A DNA stretch of 64,000 nt from Tubiluchus corallicola (taxonomy: Eukaryota > Priapulida > Priapulimorpha > Priapulimorphida > Tubiluchidae), in contig JAQGDQ010000063.1 of NCBI GenBank assembly GCA_030141605.1, forward strand, positions 374,001 through 438,000, given 5' to 3'. The translations under genes were made by a program, and so were the position numbers. Below the pieces are notes generated by a model, which searched no databases, was not told the origin of the DNA, and saw only the letters and a program-made list of their open reading frames with translations. Below, piece after piece: positions 26,501 through 35,033 of this stretch. Position 1 is the stretch's first letter; every line of letters starts with the position of its first letter.

Positions 26501-26813
26501 ACTAACAAGTAAAAAGTCACAACGTAAAAACTGCCTTACATAATTTACCTTGTTTTAGGGTCTAGCCATTTCAAAAGAGCATGTGGAACATGGAACATCA
26601 AATGCTGACAGGCAAGTTACCAGCACCTTCCAAGCTGACTCTCAAGCTGCTACTACTCCTTATGCTAGCGATGATAAAGAAAGCCTTCATAGCGCTGGAG
26701 GAGCTTCAGCAATCGCAGAAGCTGCTACTGCTGTTGTTTTCACTGAAGCCAATTCTGTGCCTACCCATGCGACAATGTCTGTAACCTTTGTTGGTCAGGA
26801 AACGGAAGTATAA
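187..26813 (+). CDS. CNKSR: CNK scaffold protein (connector enhancer of kinase suppressor of Ras), 21 exons
   Basis: CNK proteins are membrane-associated scaffolds that link Ras/Rho GTPase signals to RAF/KSR-MAPK modules. Coding exons, all with GT-AG borders and matching phase: 187-244, 2393-2556, 4389-4570, 5257-5398, 5701-5817, 7070-7129, 10071-10139, 10975-11240, 11614-11938, 12330-12379, 13579-13672, 13913-13967, 14251-14405, 15714-15790, 16920-16988, 17703-17794, 18095-18230, 20970-22939, 24239-24411, 24788-24913, 26559-26813. They sum to 4635 nt, 1544 residues plus stop. The order SAM-CRIC-PDZ-PH-coiled coil with a C-terminal PDZ ligand is the layout of vertebrate CNKSR2, but that protein is only about 1000 residues; the excess lies mostly in one exon at 20970-22939. 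The start at 187 is supported by an in-frame TAA at 175-177 and by the position of the SAM domain. Whether this lineage has more than one CNK cannot be judged here. Confidence 0.93.
755..1165 (+). mobile_element. 3' remnant of a non-LTR retrotransposon (LINE)
   Basis: Two frames on the plus strand give fragments typical of the end of a LINE reverse transcriptase ORF. From ~768: FFISTPHFWNDLSEDVKNAA. From ~937: LRLGTSLLAGHMF, then a CCHC-like pattern C-L-C-D ... HFFLECPRF. The two parts are in different frames and the first is interrupted by a stop, so this is a decayed fragment. It lies in CNK intron 1. Confidence 0.65.
3304..3735. repeat. degenerate ~145-bp tandem repeat, three copies
   Basis: Three diverged copies lie near 3304-3447, 3449-3595 and 3596-3735. 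Each has a GGGCAAAAAC.GAAAAA-type start, a TGTTGAGCAATGG core (lost in copy 3), and an ATCAAATGAAA...GATGAGGCAGGTCGAA segment. Copies 1 and 2 are the closest. The DNA from 2890 onward is more GC-rich than its surroundings, which suggests the whole 2890-3735 block is one inserted repetitive element. It lies in CNK intron 2. Confidence 0.75.
4389..5817 (+). CDS. CNKSR: CNK exons 3-5: CRIC domain
   Basis: Exons 4389-4570, 5257-5398 and 5701-5817 encode residues ~75-221. The region is mostly helical and contains the LLLSVSYLMTASKALISWLD stretch, which corresponds to the CNK-specific 'conserved region in CNK' (CRIC). It is followed by an acidic turn (YPFDDDDDFW) and a second helical bundle ending in EEW just before the PDZ domain. 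CRIC together with PDZ is found only in CNK proteins, so this strongly supports the family call. Splice phases are 0, 2, 0 and 0. Confidence 0.9.
7070..11240 (+). CDS. CNKSR: CNK exons 6-8: PDZ domain and first linker
   Basis: Exons 7070-7129, 10071-10139 and 10975-11240 encode a PDZ domain at about residues 222-294. Landmarks are SPADKSDKLEAGDEIIQVNG (the βC-αB core) and LGWPLKKLVAALRE (helix αB). The carboxylate-binding loop, GLGF-like in canonical PDZ domains and GLGM in vertebrate CNK2, reads EWGM across the exon 5/6 junction, so ligand binding may be altered. Exon 8 continues into a basic linker (KKQPLKHD...) with no domain I recognise. Introns of 2.9 kb and 0.8 kb flank the small middle exon. 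Confidence 0.9.
11614..13967 (+). CDS. CNKSR: CNK exons 9-12: linker between PDZ and PH
   Basis: Exons 11614-11938, 12330-12379, 13579-13672 and 13913-13967 encode residues ~353-527. Exon 9 has an acidic tract (DLDDDGDDE) and an alanine run. Exon 11 has YVVRIVGGIPQRTP, a short hydrophobic motif followed by a basic stretch (FIRKKRHG). No folded domain is recognisable. The frame stays open past the exon 9 donor (GTACGT at 11939), with plausible residues for about 18 more codons, so a longer exon 9 is possible; the shorter one keeps phase with exon 10. Confidence 0.8.
14251..17794 (+). CDS. CNKSR: CNK exons 13-16: PH domain
   Basis: Exons 14251-14405, 15714-15790, 16920-16988 and 17703-17794 encode a pleckstrin homology domain at about residues 535-655. 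It opens with [20 protein letters not shown], the segment that leads into the PH domain in vertebrate CNK2. It then has the β3-β4 strand WTKRWCILKNQNLYYY, the YAFKAHHPGTTFYFAAER strand and the C-terminal helix W-M-N-K-M. PH domains bind phosphoinositides and help recruit CNK to the membrane. Phases run 1, 0, 2, 2 and 1 without a break. Confidence 0.93.
18095..22939 (+). CDS. CNKSR: CNK exons 17-18: long Ser/Asp-rich disordered region
   Basis: Exon 17 (18095-18230) is Ser/Thr-rich (SPMLSRSTTIRTSNDSLSSC). Exon 18 (20970-22939) is 1970 nt, about 656 codons, far larger than any other exon of the gene. It begins with a basic block (HRHKDKSTKKFTKSERK) just after YSRLLPSPR. It continues as a polar sequence rich in Ser, Asp, Asn and Cys, with acidic patches such as SDCSDADVFSEEELD and one conserved-looking core near MPFKLVRKGAIKGRL. 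I recognise no known domain. The reading frame is open throughout and both borders are good splice sites (acceptor at 20969, donor GTAGGT at 22940), so it is real coding sequence. Phosphorylation-rich disorder is my inference from composition only. Confidence 0.85.
18933..19478. mobile_element. possible short hAT-like element with degenerate ends
   Basis: The right end reads GATGCATCCCT (AGGGATGCATCGAAACC on the other strand), a common terminus of hAT-like miniature elements, and is preceded by repeated TTCGGTTT motifs (19320-19470). TATGAGG occurs on both sides (18925-18931 and 19479-19485) as a candidate target duplication. The left terminus matches only loosely (GGATGCCATTGAAGTC at 18942). 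It lies in CNK intron 17. Confidence 0.35.
19768..20811. mobile_element. non-autonomous hAT-type element (MITE) with 8-bp target duplication
   Basis: The ends are TAGGGGTGTTCGAGATTC on the left and, inverted, CAGGGGTGTCTGTGATCAAG on the right: the CAGGGGTG...CACCCCTG signature of hAT elements with one C-to-T change. The flanks ATTATGGA (19760-19767) and ATTATGCA (20812-20819) form an 8-bp duplication with one mismatch, the size hAT transposases make. Subterminal G-rich repeats (GGGATCA, GGGTTCAGGATT, GGGGTCAGGATT) occur at both ends. At 1044 bp with no transposase frame it is non-autonomous. It ends about 160 bp before the giant CNK exon. Confidence 0.75.
24239..24913 (+). CDS. CNKSR: CNK exons 19-20: coiled-coil segment
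   Basis: Exons 24239-24411 and 24788-24913 encode residues ~1360-1460. A very basic patch (SSLRNRKSRKNRRSE) is followed by a helix, LMLSLKAMERTLKDKENEL, then QEINQLLAGNISSRRLHEW and HEDLVQNL. This matches the C-terminal 'ILKSTLK...' helical segment of vertebrate CNK2, where a short coiled coil mediates partner binding. The 0.37-kb intron between the two exons contains the tRNA-like pseudogene. Confidence 0.88.
24632..24711 (-). pseudogene. tRNA-Thr(TGT)-like pseudogene with encoded CCA
   Basis: Read on the minus strand, GGAAAAC pairs with GTGTTCC (6 of 7) as an acceptor stem, and TAAT...ATTG forms a D stem around CTGGCGGTC. The stem TTTGC/GCATA (4 of 5) holds loop CTTGTAA with anticodon TGT, and GGTTCAAATCT resembles the T loop and B box. 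Two extra bases sit before the 3' acceptor strand, and the T stem is weak. The sequence ends ACCA. Nuclear tRNA genes do not encode CCA, so this looks like a reverse-transcribed tRNA or SINE head rather than a working gene. It lies in CNK intron 19. Confidence 0.5.
26559..26813 (+). CDS. CNKSR: CNK last exon with C-terminal PDZ ligand
   Basis: The exon starts after a TTTTAG acceptor at 26553-26558 and reads 84 codons to TAA at 26811-26813. The peptide is polar and Ala/Ser/Thr-rich and ends in TFVGQETEV. The last four residues, ETEV, are a class I PDZ-binding motif (S/T-X-V) and correspond to the -ETHV end of vertebrate CNK2, which binds synaptic MAGUK-type PDZ proteins. This agreement at the very C terminus supports both the choice of last exon and the stop codon. 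Confidence 0.9.
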   Translation, partial: GLAISKEHVEHGTSNADRQVTSTFQADSQAATTPYASDDKESLHSAGGASAIAEAATAVVFTEANSVPTHATMSVTFVGQETEV

Positions 26814-28640
26814 GTTTCTTAATTTTGCTGTAAAACTCACTGCTACAGTGGATGCCGCTGAATAGATTCACTTTGGGATAAAGTGTTTTGACTCAGTTAC
26901 CAACTGATTCAATTAGCCGATGTGTGTAGCATTACTGCTACAGAAGCATAAGTCATAAGTGATCAGCCTAGTGTGCATTGCAAAGCCTTTAAATGAATTT
27001 TAGAAATGAATTAATGTCGAAATTGAATATTTTTATGTCCAATTTTTTAAGAATATTAATTTATATAAGTGAATTAATAAAAAGATAAAATAAAATAATT
27101 GAACAAATCTGTTTATTACACTAATAATTGCAAAAACTCATGAAAGGTCGGTTGTTTCGTTTCTTCACAAAGAAGTTGGTTTATAAAGTTCTCAGTAAAT
27201 ACTGAAAAAGTTTTATCAGTAAGTACACGTAAAAACATTGAAAATCTGTTACTGTATGGCTGCACACATTTACTCTAAACACTTAATGCTTGACATGTTT
27301 GAGCTTCAGTTAGTGCTAACCATGTTTTCCCTATGAAAAGCAGCAAGAATTTTAAAAGGAAAAAACCATTAGGCAAGTGATTACATGCTTAACTTCCCGA
27401 AACAAGAAAGTTAATTCTAACAGACAAGAAGGTGACAGAGTAAAACCGCCGTGGTAGCATATCAGCACGTGAGAAATGTACCTGCTTACAAATAAAGTGG
27501 TACATGATTGTTTCTATGTACATTATAGTGCACAAACTCTTTCGTTACACAAAAATATCTTATTTGAAGCACACGAAGCAAAATTGTTGAATCAACTATG
27601 CAGAGTTTTTTGAGTCAGTTGTGGGCAGTTTTATATACTTAAATGTAGCAGCCTTACCAGATGTTTCTGAGTGAATCAGGCGACTGATTCTATTAACTGC
27701 GAATCTAATAAATTGTGCCTACTGTATCCACTTCTTCTTGAATGCTTTTCCTTTTCAAAATTCCAATGGAGGAATGTTCCAAAACTAGGTTGTTAAGCTA
27801 ACACATAACCTAAATAGCCAAAATCTTTCTAGCGTTGCACATAGTTAGCAACTGTTAATGTGTCAGAAGCATGCCAATTTTGTCATAGCATAATAAGTGC
27901 CAATATGCAGTGCCAATAGATGTAGACATAGACAGCCATTTTGTATTTATAATGCTTTATTAGTAGCCTTAATCTTCTTGCCAATACACCTAATAGATAA
28001 AACTTGCTGTAAGATTTTGAATTCATAAACTTCGTATGAGTCATCTTGAAATTTCCTGTCGCAGTCGTCATTTGCAGTATTTATCCCATAGCTAGTCATT
28101 GTTTATTTGACATCAGACTGCTAACAGTATGTTACATGATGTGGGAGTTAGCAGTATTGCTAAACCACTAATAAGGTTTTCTACGATGATTATGATGAAC
28201 AAAGAATGTGTTCCCAGTTCAAATTTTAGATTTTAAATTTCTGCGACTTACCCTATGAACAAACAGCAATTGTTTTGAGTTGTTTTTTATTATTTGCACA
28301 ATGTAAAGAGCAGTAAAAGTCATGCGTATGTACTAGATTAGCCACCAAATGATAAAAATTTTTGAATTGGACTATTAACATTGCAGCATACTATATTGCT
28401 ATGAGCAAGTTTGCCTGTTGTACACTTGTTTTTATGTATGAATTGTTTTCACAGATATTTATGTTTCATAATCAGTATAATTGGAATCTTCTTCTTTGTG
28501 ATAATACGTTAACTTCATCAAATTGATGGCTGTAACACATGACTGTGCTCTCAGCTTGTGAATGTCGTGCTAGAGTGAAACCTAGTGAAATGCAAATAAA
28601 AATAGTTCACAGTGTTGCATAATAAAAGAGTTAGTAATAT
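26814..28640. other. CNK 3' flank, no gene seen
   Basis: AT-rich sequence holding the presumed CNK 3' UTR. I see no convincing reading frame, repeat array or RNA gene. Confidence 0.5.
27076..27081 (+). terminator. possible CNK polyadenylation signal
   Basis: AATAAA lies 263 bp after the CNK stop, followed by more AATAAA-like words near 27090. The sequence is very AT-rich, so chance occurrence is likely; it is simply the nearest clear candidate. Confidence 0.35.
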
Positions 28641-28649
28641 CCCCAAGCT

Positions 28650-30715
28650 CCTCAAGGGGCGCCACATCCTGCACCGCATTCAACATGTGGTGGAGTACAT
28701 TAATCTAGTTTAGATCGAGCATATGGCACTCCTGAATAAGTTGAGAGTGTCAAGCTGGACTGTTGACTCTGCGGTGCGCGGAAAAAAAAGAGTGAAGGTG
28801 GTATTGCAAAATGTTCTCCCATAGTGGTCCAAGGTAAATCTTGCAGCTCTTCCCTGAACTGATTCCAAATTTTGTTACTAAATCGATGCTGTGTGGATCC
28901 CAAACAGTCTAGCTATACTCAAGCGTCGTGTGCATAAAGCTCATGTATGCTCGTTCTTTAATTTCTATGTTGCTAACATCAATATTTCATCGTAGAAAGC
29001 CAAGAGTAGAGTTAGATTTAGATGTAATCTGATCTATGTAGTTAATCCACCTGAGATCACAAGAGATATTGACACCAAGGTACTTGACTGAGTGCACATG
29101 TTTTAGCAGATGTCCCTGAAGCAATTATTGGCATCTCAATGGGTTCCTTTTCCTTGTACACTGACAATCTCATCCTAGTCAACATGAAATTCCATCTTTC
29201 ATTTGCTTGACCAGGCTAAAAGTTTTTTTCCAGATCCTCTTTAAGTATTTTTACATCTTGTTCATTTTATCTGCTAAGTAAGACGTGTCGTCAGCAAACA
29301 GGCGCACTTTAGACCGCAAACCTTCGGTGATGTCATTTGTGTAGAAGAGGAAAAGGCACGGCCCAAATACAGATCCTTGAGATCTTGAGAACACCAGATT
29401 TAACAGAGGCTCTAGTCGAACGTGCACCATTGACTACAACAGATTGTGTTCGATCATTTGGGAAGCTCCCTATCGTGGTGTTCACCATACCATCAACACC
29501 AACCAAGTAAAGTTTCTCAATTTAAATACCCGTGGCTGTACTTATCAAATGCCTTGGAGAAGTCAAGCACACAAAGGTCAGTTTGGAAGCCTAGATGGCT
29601 GCATGTTTGTTGCTATATCGTTGACCAATTCAATCATTTGTGTTTCACATGATCGATAGGGGCAAAAACCATGTTTAATTGATAAAATATATTATGCCTG
29701 TCAGTGTGATGCATGAGAGAGCTGCAGATAATGTATTCCATTTTTAGATATGACACTAGTTAGGTTAATAGGACGGTAATTTGAACAAAGATATTTTTTA
29801 TCTTTTTTAAAGATAGGGGTGAAGTTTGCATGCTTCCAATCTGTAGGGACTACTCCGGATGACAATGACTTGTGAAAGATGTAAGTTAGTGGAATAGCCA
29901 ACTCATTACTCAGTTCCTTCAACACTCTGGGACTAAGGTTGTCAGGACTTTAGCAGGATTTAACTTCTTTAGCAATTTTGGAACTGAGCAATTTTAGCAA
30001 TTTAGCAGTACAACCTGGAACTGTTGTACTAATTTGAGGGATAGATGGAACAGAGGGAATCACATGATTACTGGAGGGGCCAGTCTCTCTGGTAAAGGCA
30101 CTCTGGAACTGATTGTTCAAGGCTTCAGCTTTGCCTTTTGGATCAGCAATGAGCTTGCCATCTACTTTTACGGGTACAATTCCATTGAAATCTACAGGTT
30201 TATGTTTTGATAAATTTCCAAAAAACATTCCTGAAAAGCACTAGACTGCTGTGGAGTAATGATTTCATTGCTATAGGCCCAGTATGCACTGAGAATATCC
30301 TGTTGAACTTCTCTCTTCAAAGCTAAAAACCTCTGCTCAGCTTGTGCACCGCCAGTATTTTTACTAATAGAATACGCTCTATCCCTAAGTCGGATTATCC
30401 TTTTGAGTGCATTGTTGATCCATGACTGGCTTGCTTGGGTCTTGGTTTTGAGTCTGGCTTAGGTCTTTATGATATAGTGGAATCTGACGTGCAGTTTGTT
30501 TTCTTCTAGTTGGTTTAATATTAAGTTCCATGTAAACTATATCGTGGTCTGATATACCAGGAAGTGTATGAGTCCTTGAAATTTGGTTCGGTCGATAGGC
30601 GATAATAAGATCAAAAATGTTATCGTGGCGAGTAAAGACATTCACTATTTGTGTGAAACCATGATCACTAATTGAGCTGTCAAACTTGTTATGCAGGTTT
30701 ACATATGGAATTCAG
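28650..30715 (-). mobile_element. 5'-truncated, broken CR1-like LINE
   Basis: Reading the minus strand from 30690 down, the order is: the end of an apurinic endonuclease (FTRHDNIFDLIIAYRP...LPGISDHDIVYMEL; SDH is the catalytic signature); a linker (KAEALNNQFQSAFTRE); reverse transcriptase block 1 (IFHKSLSSGVVPTDWKHANF, PIFKKDKK, NYRPINLTSV); then LDFSKAFDK near 29580; RLFADDTSYLA near 29300 (the catalytic FADD motif); and the terminal SNIEIKERAYMSFMHTTLEY...VWDPHS near 28900. These blocks sit in several frames with many stops, so the element is dead. The order and motifs fit the CR1/L2/Rex1 group of non-LTR retrotransposons. The 5' end is lost within the endonuclease, as expected of incomplete reverse transcription. 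Confidence 0.88.
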
Positions 30716-31062
30716 AGTGTTGCTTCTTGACAGTATAACCTCTTTCAAAAATTTAGTTACATTACTACAACTTGTAACTTCTTTGTTACCTAATATTTTC
30801 ATTGCAATTTTTTAACTTTATTTGATAATTTTTAATTTATAATGATTTTGTGTTTTAAATGTTAGTAACTTGGCTTTTATGCTTCAGAAGTTTTCATAAT
30901 AAATATTGTGTACGTTATATTAAAACTGCTATGTAGTCATAAAAATAAATTATGAATCAGTAAAATAAAAATGTGAAAACAATAATAGTCATTGCACTTT
31001 TTCGTAGATGATGCGAATCTTCTTTTTTTAGTGACTTCATTTTATAATCCAGGTTTATAATC

Positions 31063-31892
31063 CACGAATGTTCAGGCATAATAACAATTCTCTTTCCCGT
31101 AACCAGTATTAATTACCTATTATCACTTATTTGTGTGAAATATGTGATGTGCATCTGTGCATTTACAAGGCATCTGTAATCAAATTATGAATTTGTATAA
31201 ACGTCAAAGTAATAAGGCAAGTAAACAGCAAATATATTGTAACAGCATTTTCAAAGTAAGCACTTGTAGTGAGCAGCTGATGATAAAAGGATAAACAAAT
31301 ACGAAGATTGTCGTGTATGCAACTTTTTCATAGTAACCTGGTCATCTTAGTTGGTACGTTTGCTTCGATCTGTAAGAATCTGTTTCATGTTCATCCCTGC
31401 TAACCTAAAGCTATAATAAACTAAACTGAACTAATTATTACACAATTAGTAAAGTAATTGTACAGAATAATTTCTTAATAAATTAATGATATAAACTTTG
31501 ATAAAGTTTCATAAAAAATTTTGACTTCCTAAAACATAGCTATCTTGAAGCCCATAATCTCTCCTTGAATAGGTTTAGATTAGGTGCACTGACAACACTA
31601 ATAAACTATTCCACATGTTCACTACACGATGAGAAAAGAACAACTTGCAATTTGTTCTTGCATAGGGAATAATACTTGTTGAATGTGCAACTTGGGAAAA
31701 GTAATGCTGTTACAATATATTTGCTGTTTATTTGCCTTATTACTTTCACGTTTATACAAATTCATAATTTCATTACAGGTGCCTTGTAAATGCACAGATG
31801 TACATCACATATTTCACACGAATAAGTGATAATAGGTGATTAATACACTGGTAAAGGGAAAGAGAATTGATATTATGCCTGAACATTTGTGC
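31063..31892. mobile_element. foldback element with ~185-bp inverted arms
   Basis: The left arm (31063-31248) and right arm (31703-31892) are inverted copies. Both contain, in opposite orientation, TTCAGGCATAAT, CACCTATTATCACTTATT-like sequence, GTGTGAAATATGTGATGT, TGTGCATTTACAAGGCA, AATTATGAATTTGTATAAAC and CAGCAAATATATTGTAACAG. By eye the arms are roughly 90 percent identical. The ~450-bp centre has no coding potential I can see. I could not find a clear target-site duplication, so the superfamily is unknown. Confidence 0.75.
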
Positions 31893-32194
31893 CAACATAC
31901 GGGAATGCAAAAGTTTGCAATGGGCAGGCACCCGTACGATTAGATATATTATGACCTAGTGACGAATATATATATTGCTGAGGTGTTGCAAACTTTTCTC
32001 TAGTTACATGAGTACTTTAAACATTTATTTTAATACTAAGTTTAATGTGAAACTTGGAAAAAGTGCCGACACATGGGAACATGAAAGTTTGTAATGGGTA
32101 GGTACCCATGCGATTACATAGACATTGAGCTAGTGACCAATACATATTTTCGCTGAAGTGTTGCAAATTTTTTTCTGGTTACACCAGCACTTGT
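31889..32194. repeat. degenerate direct repeat, two ~130-bp units
   Basis: The units at ~31889-32018 and ~32063-32194 share GTGCC.ACA...GGGAA, AAAGTTTG.AATGGG.AGG, ACCC.T.CGATTA, GAGCTAGTGAC-like words, GCTGA.GTGTTGCAAA and TCT.GTTACA. The first unit begins where the right arm of the foldback element ends, so the two may belong to one composite element. Confidence 0.6.
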
Positions 32195-34319
32195 ACAGGC
32201 AACCACACAAATACACAGACGGACAACCAATATAAACCTTCACTGAGGATATTAAGCCATTTTATTGGCTGTTTAAGGCTTTCTTCAAAACACATTTGTT
32301 TTAATCTTCTTCTATTATTTTGATCATAGTGTCCTATTATATTTTATTTTTAAATCCCTGTGTTTGAACTGGACATCGTAAATAAATTAGAATCGAAATA
32401 AATTGAAGTTGGAAGGTTTCCTTTAATAGGGCGAATCACAAATCTCAAACTACTAATAAAGTACTATTTTTACGTTCAATATTGAATATCGAATGTCGAA
32501 TATCAAACCAACTTGAGAAGGGTAAAACCGAGGACCTTTACTTAGAAAATCAAAAACTGGTAACTTTGTTCTTATGTAGTGCGTATACTATATCCAGCAT
32601 GCATGTGTGTAGGTGTCGTCTGATACTGATCATCCAATAGTTTAAGTTGCAGCTGGACAAATACTGGGGAAAGAAAGCCTGAAATGTACCGTGCCCGGTC
32701 CTGCCAAAATCTCCTCTTTTAAGAAGTTGAGAAATTTTAGGCATTACTATCGCATTCCGAATAACCGTGAATTTACAGGTATTTTTGGGGCAAAAATGCA
32801 TTTGTATGGCCAAAGTTGGCTCTGTATGCTCACTTTTCCAGGTTATTTAAGATAAGTATATTTAATTAGACTACATGTTGTCCAGAGCTGCACATAATTC
32901 CAAATAGCTGAAAGTTTCAGTCATATCAAAGCATTTAGTTTAAAACATGGAAGGTAATTATAAGATTGCTGTTTTTCCGAAAGTGCACATGGTTCAATCA
33001 CGCTTTCAGCCTTTCCCACATTCAGTAATTAATGGTTTTCTAAGCTGCCTCTGCTTAGCCCCTTATCTTAACTACACCTGTGTAAGGTTATCAGTTATTT
33101 GGACTGCATCAACATTATTTTATACCAAAAACAACAGGGTCTTCAAAACATTCAAAACGTTTGTAGAAATACTCAACAGTATTGCTTTTTATCGATTGAA
33201 AAATCACGTTAAAAACTTTGAATTTAGTAATTAATGGTTTGCTTCTAATAAATAACTATTATATTGTGCATTGTTTTATTTAAAAAGTTTGCTCTTTGGT
33301 GGAAACTGTGATGACTAACATGATGTGTAATCAGTGTTGGGTCAATTTTACTTATAAAATGTAGTGACACTCCAAATACATTTTCTGTCCTGTAAAATGG
33401 TGTCACTATAGCTGCAATTATTTTTAGAAAAAAATGGTTGTTGCAATGACAATTACTGTATGAAAGTAGTGCTACTACAATAGCCACTACTTTCCCGTTT
33501 TGCAGTGACTTCTGACTTATGAACATCGTTGATACTGTACACTGCGAATTTAGCGAAAAAAGTTAATTAATAGTGGTAATTAAATTGTTAACTGGCAGCT
33601 AAAGAAACCTAAGTACAAACACATACAACTTGTAATTAAGCAGTTCATTTACAAACTGACACTTGCAGGTCATACATTGTCAACATAATAAAAAATTATT
33701 CATTAAAATATTATTCATATGACACTTTACTATTTTATGTCATGTGATAAAATACTGTTCAAACTTCATACATGTTTATCTGCTTTAAAAATTAATTAAT
33801 TTTCTAAAGTAACAGTCAGGAAGCAACAACTGCTCGCTTTTGGGTGGAATGTGTATTGGGCACTACTGCCCAGCTCTGTAGGTAATGTACACAATTTTTA
33901 ATTTGATACATGTAGTATTTAATATTAGCTGCAACCTTATATGATCTCTGGCTTTTACTTGTTCTTTACTAATATTTCATGAACTGCCATCCTATACTTT
34001 TATTCCACACTATACTACTGTTTTTGGGCTGATATTTCCATGCTATACTATTATTCTGCTGATACCATTATTTGGAATGTGAGATAGGTGACACAAATCA
34101 AGAGAATGAGACATGTGCTGTTATGCTTGAGAGAAAAAAGAATGTCAAAGGAAGACCGGACGATTGTTTAGACTCAATCTCATTTTATTTTACTGTCCAA
34201 AATATACATTTTCTTGCCTATAAAAGTTAACATTTGTTCCCTATATTTGAGTAATTAGCTCAGAAAGTTAATTAACGGCAACTGAACACAGCTATTGCTC
34301 ACATCAGAAACTAACACTG

Positions 34320-34460
34320 CAGTTCATGATCATGCTTATCACGGTGCCGCCTTCTATTTGTCGGCCATGCGAATGTGACAAAAAGGCGCCGCTGGCAATC
34401 TTAGAAGACTCACTGAGCCACGTGCAGCTTTGAAAGTTTAACGAAATTTGAGTATGCGAG
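34320..34460 (+). promoter_or_regulatory. probable INTS7 promoter and first exon
   Basis: A short stretch with more G+C than its AT-rich surroundings contains two GGCGCC/GTGCCGCC-type words, GGCCATG (YY1-like) and CCACGTG (E-box). It ends at a good donor, GCGAG|GTAATT (34460/34461). An ATG at 34454 would give M-R-G if spliced to the acceptor TTTAG at 35023-35027, and this joins in frame to the INTS7 methionine at 35034. An in-frame TAA lies just upstream of that ATG. Promoter and exon are inferred from sequence only. Confidence 0.45.
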
Positions 34461-35033
34461 GTAATTATTATTTGATCTAAGCTTTGATTTAAAAAAAAGC
34501 TTTTGTAGTTTTCAATATTTTAGAGCATTCTTTATTCTAAACTCGTGTTTACACAATCATCCGGTTTTTCTTTAACAGCTTGGTCCTGCACGTCATGATC
34601 TCTTATGCAAAGAAAAAAGTCTTAAAATTAACAAAAGCTAATTATCTTACCTTTGATTAGTTAGCCTCCTGATCTGGATAAAGGTTCTGCTGATCTGTAT
34701 TTAGTTGATCTAGATAAAGATATAATAGCTTTTTGCCTGTGGTTACTTTGTAACTGTACTCTTGATGTGTTGGTCTGGTTAAGCTCTGTAGTATAACTCT
34801 GTGACGGTAAGAGCAATTGCAATTATTACATGCGAGAATTACAGGCGATTAATGTCATGGTAAATACTTACCAATTGGCATGAACTATGTGAATACCTAA
34901 GAATATCTTAATAACCTGAGTGTTTTAAATAAGTACGTTGATTGATGGTGTAACTATACTTTGCAAGTTTTATGGAGTGTACTTTTGAAACTCCTTTTTA
35001 AACTTTTTTGTTTTGTTCCAGCCTTTAGGAACT

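Noticed and set aside
33330-33530. CAGTGTTGGG start resembling hAT-type miniature elements
   Set aside because: No matching inverted end or target duplication could be found; too weak to call.
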